From contig KV908669.1 of the NCBI GenBank assembly GCA_002005505.1, positions 79,930 to 104,929 on the forward strand: a stretch of 25,000 bases of DNA, read 5' to 3'. A model generated the notes under the pieces. The model did no database searches and was not told where the DNA came from. It saw only the letters and a program-made list of their open reading frames with translations. This stretch comes from Botryococcus braunii. Lineage: Eukaryota > Chlorophyta > Trebouxiophyceae. Made by a program: the position numbers and the translations under genes. Positions within the stretch are counted from its first letter, which is position 1. Each line of letters starts with the position of its first letter. This document shows, one piece after another, positions 18,639 to 25,000 of this stretch.

Positions 18639-18712
18639 TCCTCGGTAGCTCAGCTGGCTAGAGCGTGAGGCTGTTAACCTCAAGGTCGACGGTTCGAGCC
18701 CGTCTCGAGGAG
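18639..18712 (+). tRNA. trnN-GUU: tRNA-Asn, anticodon GTT
   Basis: The 74-base cloverleaf folds fully. The acceptor stem pairs TCCTCGG with TCGAGGA (last pair G-U), discriminator G at 18712. The D arm is GCTC/GAGC. The anticodon stem is TGAGG/CCTCA around loop CTGTTAA, with GTT at 18673-18675. The T arm is GACGG/CCGTC with loop TTCGAGC. The A box TAGCTCAGCTGG and B box GGTTCGAGCC are intact. There is no intron and no encoded CCA. From memory, the D and anticodon arms resemble plant nuclear tRNA-Asn, while the T1-A72 pair with G73 and TCCTC...GAGGAG ends is the form usual in bacterial and organellar tRNA-Asn. It should be charged with asparagine and read AAC/AAU codons. Confidence 0.96.
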
Positions 18713-18739
18713 ATTCTATCTCAATACGAAAAGCTGTCG

Positions 18740-18744
18740 TTTTT
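18740..18744 (+). terminator. RNA polymerase III T-run after tRNA-Asn
   Basis: Five consecutive T residues lie 27 bases after the discriminator base, the usual Pol III stop signal on the coding strand. The distance is slightly long but normal for plant-type tRNA genes. Confidence 0.75.
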
Positions 18745-19254
18745 CCCACACACAGATTTTTACCCTCCGGGCTTCCTTCTCTTCATAACCCACCAGGCTT
18801 CTCCCGTCAGTGCATCCACCTTCTGTGAAATTTCCCTCGAGAAGTCCCCCTCTCCTTTTTTCCGGAAATCCACCATCATGCCACAGGCTTCAAGCTTCTG
18901 CCTTCACCCGCTTAGCCAAGGTGTTCCACCATGAGGCCACAGACTTCAAGCATATGCTGTTCCTTCCAGTGCATCTGCCTTTCACTCGATGTTGATGGTT
19001 CCTTCCTCCAACAGTCGCCCTCCTTCAGGAGGAATCCTCACTCTCACGGACAATTTTCTCTTCTTGCACCTTAATCATTTTTATCCTCCCCACGTTCTTC
19101 TCTTCATGACCTACCAGGCTTCTTCCCTCCGTGCATCCACCTCCGTGTAAAATTTTCCCCCAGTAGTTCCCCTCTCCTCTGTTCCACCATCAGGCCATAG
19201 GCTTAGCGCTTTTGCCTTTCACTCGCTTAGATGTTGATGGTGCTTTTCCTTCAT

Positions 19255-19294
19255 GGAGGGGGACTGTTGGCCGACAGTCCCCTCCTTAAGGAGG
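19255..19294. repeat. Hairpin followed by a 14-bp palindrome within the tandem repeat
   Basis: GGGGACTGT pairs with ACAGTCCCC, extended outward to GGA/TCC with one bulged G (19255-19285). It overlaps the perfect palindrome CCTCCTTAAGGAGG (19281-19294). The hairpin is in the second copy of the tandem repeat and was not seen in the first or third. Confidence 0.75.
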
Positions 19295-19312
19295 AATCCC
19301 CACTCACACGGA

Positions 19313-19359
19313 CAATTAATTAAAATATTAAATTAATTAAAAATAATATTAAATATTTT
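19313..19359. repeat. AT-only patch
   Basis: After one C at 19313, the next 45 bases contain only A and T, with the direct repeat AATTAATTAAAA and several short palindromes (TTAATTAA, AATATT). It interrupts the tandem repeat between its second and third copies and accounts for the longer spacing there. Confidence 0.85.
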
Positions 19360-19634
19360 CTCCTCTTGCAAAGTGACCTATACCTCCATGGGCCCCCACC
19401 CCCCTTAATCTTTCTCTCCCCAATTTTTCCCTCTCGCAGTTTTTGACCCTCCCCACTTCCCTCTCTCGAGCTCATTACCCGCGGGGCTTCTCCCCTCTGT
19501 GCATCCACCTTCTAGTTAAAGATTCCCTGAAACAGTCCCCCACTCCTCTGTTCCACCAACGTGCCACAAGCTTCAAGCTTCTGCCCTTCACTCGCTTAGG
19601 CGTTAATGGTGCTCTTCCTCCGACAGCTCCCCAC

Positions 19635-19909
<275 letters not shown>

Positions 19910-20072
19910 ATCCCCCACCCCGTCCCCTCTCTTTATTCTTTCCGCTCTTTTCCTTTCACCCCTTCCTTTGCGCCTTGCTCACCCTGTGTCTCTTTCACCA
20001 TATGTTTTCCAATATCACTTTTCCAATCTGGCCCCTAGATTCTGCGTACCCATATGATGGATTTAAATTTAC

Positions 20073-20473
20073 GGTGTGCGGTTAGGAAAGACTTCACTCC
20101 TAATACTAATTAGAATTCCACAGTGAGCTTTTAGAACGCTTGAGGAGAAATTGAGGAATCCCCTCTCTCCCACACGAAGAATTTCACTTTTAACGATCTA
20201 AATGCAAATTTGCAATTAGATCGGCCCTTTAAAGGGCCTATCCCTCCATCGGTCCCCCAGGGGACTCCCCCCGGGAGGGGGCCCCCTCCTGACTAGTACT
20301 CTCCCTGGGCAGGCCTGCTAGGGCACCAGCTGGAGCCCAAATGAAGGTTCCTCACTCTAATTCTCCAGCTACAACCCTAGTGGTTTTTTCCTCTTATGCA
20401 TCCACATGCTTATGCTCTCTCTCGATGCGAATGATTCTAGAATAAAAAGTGAAGCCTATGCTAACCGCACACC
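20073..20473. repeat. Possible foldback element: inverted ends around a palindrome cluster
   Basis: The left end GGTGTGCGGTTAG (20073-20085) has its exact reverse complement CTAACCGCACACC at 20461-20473. Similarity continues inward for about 40 bp (CTTCACT against AGTGAAG, TAGAAT against ATTCTA). Near the middle are a 28-bp palindrome with one mismatch (20195-20222), GGCCCTTTAAAGGGCC (20223-20238), a small GTCCCC/GGGGAC hairpin (about 20252-20265) and GGAGGGGGCCCCCTCC (20275-20290). No open frame or target-site duplication was recognised, so a MITE or foldback element is an inference. Confidence 0.55.
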
Positions 20474-21658
20474 ATGAATCCTGCATGAATGATTTTCTCT
20501 CCAGATAGTCCCCTTCTTTATGGGAATATTCTTCCACCAACATCCCATGGGCTTCAAATTTTTCCTTTCCGCCATCCACTCTCTTTATGCGAATGGACCT
20601 ATTCCCCTGATTTTTCCCATTCGAAGGGAATCCTCACTCTCCCACACGACATCACACTGTGTTTTGAATTAATGACTTGAAAATTGTGCTCATTCTTTCC
20701 CTTCCATGAACCTAGCATGTGCATTTATGACCGCAAGTGTGTGTGGGTCAACGCTAGCATCCTCTCTTGCAAGAGGCCAATTTGTGGAAGGCCTTCCCCC
20801 AAGAGTGGGCAGCTTGCAACCATGCATGCACGGCAGTCTCAAGCAATTATCCGCAGTGTGTTTAGATCATAACTAAGACCCTCAGCGTTGTCTTTGCAGT
20901 CCAAATTCTCCTCGTGCAATGGCGGTTGAGAATTGTATGGTTCTCACTTGGCAACCCTATGGATTCCATCGTGACATCGTGACAATGTGCACCTTGTCAC
21001 GATATAAACTACATGCCAAGGTGTTGTTAAATCCGTCCACTGCACAGTTGTGGGAATCTTGCAGGTCCTTGGACACATGCTAGAGTATTCGGATATGTCT
21101 AGAACCATATTTGCGTGCTGCAAAAGACAGCCTCATATTCATGGGCCCAGGGGTATGTTGAAATGAAGACCTGAAACAACAGGTGGCCTGCCGCTGCGAG
21201 TATTGTAGAACTCTACAATAGTCTTCGAAGTAAAGACAAGAGACAAAACTTTCATTCACGCTTGTACATGAAAAGTTTACTTCTGGCTGTCATGACTAAC
21301 CAGTAGAGGCTGATGAGACAAAGCAATGTCGGTGTGACGTTGACCAACGATAGCGACGTCCTTAACGCCCACAGTAACCTAGAGAGTAGAGCGAAGCGCG
21401 AAGCAGTTATGAAGGTGTTTGTGTTTGTTCCATGATGCATCATGCAATATCTGTACATGTTACGTAAGTATCATACGATCCATTTCATGCTCTCGCCAGA
21501 GCAGCAAGTAAAGGTACTGCGGTAGCAACCCTACAGGTCTGTAGTGCACGCGTGTCCACGTACGTGTCCAGGGGCAACGGCTGGAGTTTATGCATATTCA
21601 CCATCACTTTTCGCGGTCACGCTATAACCTGGAGGCTTTGGGAACGTGCAGTAGCTTA

Positions 21659-21732
21659 AAAGTAGAGTTATCGTTTGAGAGTGTTCTGAACATGTACATG
21701 TTCAGAACAGTCTCACAAGATAACTCTACTTT
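21659..21732. repeat. 74-bp near-perfect hairpin, 36-bp arms
   Basis: The arm at 21659-21694 begins AAAGTAGAGTTATC and ends TGTTCTGAACATG. Its reverse complement lies at 21697-21732, with only about three mismatches in the middle and a 2-base centre. Transcripts from either strand would form a long, tightly closed stem. The loop looks too small for a typical plant microRNA precursor. Cruciform DNA, an hpRNA or a tiny foldback element are possible. Confidence 0.9.
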
Positions 21733-21739
21733 CTAATTC

Positions 21740-21767
21740 TACTGTCTGTGACATGTCGCAGACAGTA
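21740..21767. repeat. 28-bp palindrome with one mismatch
   Basis: TACTGTCTGTGACA (21740-21753) is followed with no spacer by TGTCGCAGACAGTA, which pairs with it except at one position. It starts seven bases after the 74-bp hairpin, so the two form a tandem pair of cruciform-capable sequences. Confidence 0.88.
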
Positions 21768-21954
21768 TCAGAGGTCGAGAATTGGTGGCACCACCAGTGT
21801 AAACATATGTGCACATATTTATACATGGAGCTGACTGCGGTTAGGCTTCATTAGCAGATGATGGAATGAAGGTACCTAATAGTCCTTCCTGCAATTGTAG
21901 TGCAGTGCAGGGCGGAGCCGGATTGGCTCCCACGATCCGCTCCGACCGGCACTA

Positions 21955-22102
21955 CCGTAACGGATGTCGAGTACCTGCTGCTCCCTGAGATCAGCAAACA
22001 CGACGGTTTAAACAATTCCTGACCAGAATTCAGCATTGATGCTGAAATCAGCAGAGGCATTGTACATGTTGTGGCTGCTGCTTCAAGTAACATCCGTTAC
22101 GG
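21955..22102. repeat. Segment bounded by perfect 13-bp inverted repeats
   Basis: CCGTAACGGATGT (21955-21967) has its exact reverse complement at 22090-22102, enclosing 122 bp. The interior holds further self-complementary pieces such as CAGCATTGATGCTG. The flanks show no clear target-site duplication. It could be a very small non-autonomous element or a stem in a non-coding RNA. Confidence 0.7.
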
Positions 22103-22643
22103 CCGCATTGAACGCCAAGCCTGTGCCAACTCACAGACTTACTCTTTTTAGCACCTGTACTTGGCCAGTTGCAGTTGGATAATGCCAGGGCTCTCTAGAT
22201 CTAGGGTTGCCCCCAGCTTCTGGTACTCTTGTGTAGCTTTACTAGAGTATCTATGTATGGATTTGGGTGAAGACATCGATCGCGAGGCAAGTGCACGAAC
22301 CCGCGAGGCAATATTGCCACAACGTTCATGAGTGCACACTGCCGAAATGTCTCTGGCGTCCAGTTGTGGTTGAACACATATCTATCTGGTCAATACACAC
22401 ATGTATTGATTAACTTAATACAGTATTTGTTTCTATTTGATACTGGTACTGATTGGATGTTGACATTCACAATTTTATGTGAACATGTCCACAGCTTTCT
22501 ATATATATAATGGTATACGTGTAACTCATTATATAGAACTATGATATCAGCATCAACCTGAACTGACTTTTGAATCATTCCTCGATCACGACATCACGAC
22601 ATTAGGAAATTACAGGGTTTCGTGCATGACATCCCTTACACCG

Positions 22644-22644
<1 letters not shown>

Positions 22645-22719
<75 letters not shown>
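22645..22719. repeat. (TG)37 microsatellite
   Basis: Seventy-five bases of uninterrupted alternating T and G. The minus-strand Thr-His open frame across it is an artefact. Confidence 0.97.
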
Positions 22720-22723
<4 letters not shown>

Positions 22724-23219
22724 CCGAGTTGACATCTTTAGATGTCCGCTGATCGGTGCAGCCTTGCAAGGATAAAGATATCGCAGCCTGAAAATCACAA
22801 CTGCATAGCGTGAAGTCTTTGTTTCCAGGCTTGTTCCCCCAAGGCTTGGCCTTCGATTAGGCTATATCCAAGCGCTGTTCTGCAAGGCTTTTCTGCCTCT
22901 TTTTTGTTGAGAATGAGAGCCAGAGTTGGCTGCTTGGAACAATCGATGATGCTCCGCAGAATCCTTCCCAACGACCAAAGTTGTTGACGCGACTACACTT
23001 TCATGGGTGGGTTGCAAACATATTATATGGCTGCAGACTCCGCCGTGCAGAGTATCAGGAGATACGTCTCTGAACGTCTATGCTTAAGGTGCCTCCAATC
23101 CCAGTGTGAACACATGTGTAAGTACCCAGAGCGCAATGCTGTGATTAAGGCACGACGTTGCAATGTTGCCTCAATCACACATACGCTCGCGCAAACACGT
23201 GCACACACACAGACAAATA
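22720..23219. other. Spacer between two microsatellites
   Basis: No gene was recognised on either strand. An open frame starting at 23003 (+) runs into the CA tract and is judged random. The right part may belong to the 3' flank of the minus-strand lipase gene. Confidence 0.4.
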
Positions 23220-23266
23220 AACGCGGGCGAGCGCGTGCGCGCGCATGCACATGCACACCCGCGCGT

Positions 23267-23346
<80 letters not shown>

Positions 23347-23398
23347 GCGCGCGCGCGGGCAGGCACACACACAACCGCACACGCACACGCACACACAG
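23220..23398. repeat. Mixed (CA)n and (CG)n alternating tract
   Basis: Nearly all of this stretch alternates purine and pyrimidine: CG/TG-rich on the left (GCGCGTGCGCGCGCATGCAC), then about 80 bp of CA with one AAA break near 23295, then CGCGCGCGCGCGCG (about 23344-23357) and more CA. Alternating CG and CA are the classic Z-DNA-forming sequences. It lies just beyond the 3' end of the lipase coding region. Confidence 0.93.
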
Positions 23399-23521
23399 AT
23401 ACACATATATGTGGGCGAACTGTGTTGTACTGCAGCGATGTTCAAAGAAACTTTCAAAAATTAAAAATATGTACATGTGTCGTGTCCTCCCATATATATT
23501 GCCGTCAGGCTCATGCAATTT

Positions 23522-25000
23522 TCAAATTATTGCAGCTAAAGGCACTAGTCCCGCCTTGTCGGCTTTTGCATGTGCGTCAGCGCTGTTTAAGTCAGCCTCT
23601 CGCAAGACTTCATGAATGTTTGGATTGTTGACTAGTTCTGATACGCCCTCCATGTCTTCTCCCAGAGAACGCTGAGTGAATTGGGCATGTACAACCTGCA
23701 GAACCCGGTGCACATCGAGCTTAGAACACTGTGCCACAAAGAATGCAACACTTAAAAGTGAGACATCATTGATGCTTGTGAACGTCTGCGCTCGTTGCCT
23801 TTTTTTACGTGTTCAAGCGTGCCAGTCATCTCGAGAGAACTGATCACATTGTCACAAACTCAGAAATGGGTCCAAAGAGTCCAACATAGAGATAGACTGC
23901 ATGCCTGCTTGGCATCCGTGTTGCAAGAGTATAGTACTTACATGCGACGTGGGACGGGGGTATGCACACGGCAGCTGTCAGCGCTGTCTTTCATTAAATA
24001 TAAGATATAGGCTCAAGCAGGTCTGCTGGCAGCTCTCTAGATCATCCTTTCAGGCCCTCATGAACGTTGCCAGAAGTAGGCAGGACCCCAATAAGGAGTT
24101 CCTTCGAAGGGGTTCCAAGTTGTTACCCCTTCGAACTTACAACCTTCCCCAGGGCTGATCGCATGGCTCGCATGATCATGGAAATAGACGAGACCTGAGG
24201 GCTTACCGCCACCATGGCTTGTCTGTAAGCCTCACAGAGGTGTTCTTTGACTCTCCGCGATCTTGTCAGGACTTCCAACCGCATGTCAACATACGAAGGA
24301 CGAACACGCAAGTCCCCCTGTTTGTTGATGTACGCAAAACAGCCAACATGCTTGAAGATACACACCATTTTTCCGGTCCGAGGTATGATGTCCTGCACAT
24401 TCGTGACTCAGGGTCAGTACACACCTTGAGTTGTATTGTACATATGCAATACATACATGTATCGCAACTGGCCTTGCTCATCGCAGCTTCAAAGGACTCT
24501 TTCCCAGGTTGTCTGCAGCGATAGCTACTTGAAGTTAGAGATGAATGGCACTTGTGCTTGTAAGCTAAATGACACAACCTGGGTACAATCTGGCTTTTAT
24601 TTGGCAATACAACTCGAACCTCACTGAGTGCATCAGCATTCTGAAACGCTGCAAAAGACCTTTTGGTGTTCGACACCCATGAGCCAAGAGAAGCTTAAAA
24701 AGTGATTAGTTGAGTTGCCAGAAGTCACCATTGTAAACTCCTGCCAACACAACTAGTTTGAACTTAAGTTGAAATATCTAAGCTGCACTTGGCTTATACG
24801 TGTCCCGAGGGGGTCTTAATTAGGAATGCAGGTATTAGCACAGCTGAAGATATTCATTAAATATTACTGACGGTCATACCCGATCGGTCATCACTTGCCA
24901 TGTGTTTGGAACTTTTATCCTGTAGTCGTTGGCAAACGCGTGGTTGCCAGTCCTGGGACAGCCATATACATACACGTTCATGGCCGCTGGTTTGCACAGG
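23522..25000 (-). CDS. Class 3 lipase (alpha/beta hydrolase), 3' part, three exons
   Basis: Family members hydrolyse ester bonds in acylglycerols or other lipids. Minus-strand exons in transcript order: 25000-24880 (runs off the window), 24392-24207 and 23785-23522 with stop TGA. Introns of 487 and 421 nt are GT-AG, and phase is 0 at both junctions, giving 189 residues. The first exon reads NVYVYGCPRTGNHAFANDY and then VPNTWQVMTDR, matching the family block G-x-P-R-x-G-N followed by V-x-D. The next exon begins DIIPRTGK, so its first codon encodes the presumed catalytic Asp of the D-[IV]-[VI]-P motif. FKHVG follows, whose His is a candidate but unproven catalytic residue. The catalytic Ser (G-x-S-x-G) lies upstream, outside the window. 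The last 87 residues are not recognised. The start and cellular location cannot be seen, and a small extra exon in either intron cannot be excluded. Confidence 0.82.
24103..24135. repeat. Hairpin in the last intron of the lipase gene
   Basis: TTCGAAGGGGT (24103-24113) pairs exactly with ACCCCTTCGAA (24125-24135) across an 11-base loop. It lies in the intron 23786-24206, and its role is unknown. Confidence 0.85.

Larger units (their letters stand above)
20474..22644. other. Non-coding, palindrome-rich DNA
   Basis: No exon was recognised. Apart from the hairpins listed separately, there are exact inverted repeats at 20976-21003 (10-bp arms ATCGTGACAA, 8-base loop), 21201-21220 (9-bp arms TATTGTAGA, 2-base centre) and 21431-21444 (CATGATGCATCATG). 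The minus-strand open frame at 21252-21458 is hydrophobic, but I recognise no family. Confidence 0.5.

Noticed and set aside
18558..18749. Minus-strand open frame containing RDGLEPSTLRLTASRSSQLSY
   Set aside because: This is the well-known spurious antisense translation of a tRNA-Asn gene, which explains the whole signal.
21252..21458. Minus-strand hydrophobic open frame that could be a small membrane protein
   Set aside because: It is only 68 codons with no recognised family and no splice partners, and it is not distinguishable from chance.
21659..21732. microRNA precursor
   Set aside because: The stem closes with a loop of only about two bases and no small-RNA evidence is available, so the sequence alone does not support the call.
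24420..24650. Minus-strand exon-like pieces (AFQNADALSEVRVV and QPGKESFEAAMSK) with cag acceptors
   Set aside because: Their phases do not lead into the next lipase exon, while joining 24880 directly to 24392 gives a continuous family motif (TDR then DIIPR). They are better read as intron, though a rare isoform is possible.

Overview
This is a window of a nuclear genome from the green lineage, most likely a green alga or other early-branching member of Viridiplantae. The coding signal is broken into many short exons joined by GT-AG introns. The kinase gene resembles plant pyruvate dehydrogenase kinases, and the kinesin motor most resembles plant ARK/ungrouped kinesins. I cannot name the species. 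Gene density is low: two complete genes, one partial gene and one tRNA in 25 kb. Long dinucleotide repeats and satellite-like DNA fill much of the rest, which suggests a sizeable, repeat-rich genome.

Layout, left to right. Positions 3-350 may be the remnant of a degraded open frame. A six-exon mitochondrial pyruvate dehydrogenase kinase gene (PDK, + strand, 1795-4004, 396 residues) follows. Two long purine (GA)n tracts (4610-4948 and 6657-6772) lie downstream of it. From about 6865 to 9030 there is a satellite-like array of about twelve diverged units with a period near 172 bp. Part of that array is organised as a higher-order dimer, and a (GT)n microsatellite has grown at one site inside it. 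An 18-exon kinesin (+ strand, 10087-16798, 998 residues) comes next. It has an N-terminal motor, a long coiled coil, an IQ motif and a Ser/Pro-rich tail, and its tenth intron carries a 179-nt polypyrimidine-rich tract.

After the kinesin there is about 1.8 kb without a recognisable gene, then a tRNA-Asn(GTT) gene (18639-18712) with a Pol III T-run. The region from 18.75 to 22.6 kb is non-coding. It holds diverged tandem repeats, a 274-nt uninterrupted pyrimidine tract, an AT-rich patch and an unusual concentration of nearly perfect palindromes and hairpins. Two CA/GT tracts follow, the second mixed with CG alternation that could form Z-DNA. At the right edge, on the minus strand, are the last three exons of a class 3 lipase gene (23522-25000).

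The genes have no evident functional link: PDK controls mitochondrial carbon entry, the kinesin is a microtubule motor, and the lipase is an ester hydrolase. They look like ordinary neighbours in a eukaryotic genome, not a cluster. I found no defence system, CRISPR array, operon or clear autonomous transposon. The parts most worth a second look are the dimeric satellite with its internal microsatellite, the palindrome-rich block, the IQ-motif kinesin and the chimeric-looking tRNA-Asn. All gene models were built by eye from splice signals, reading-frame continuity and remembered family motifs; no alignment was run.
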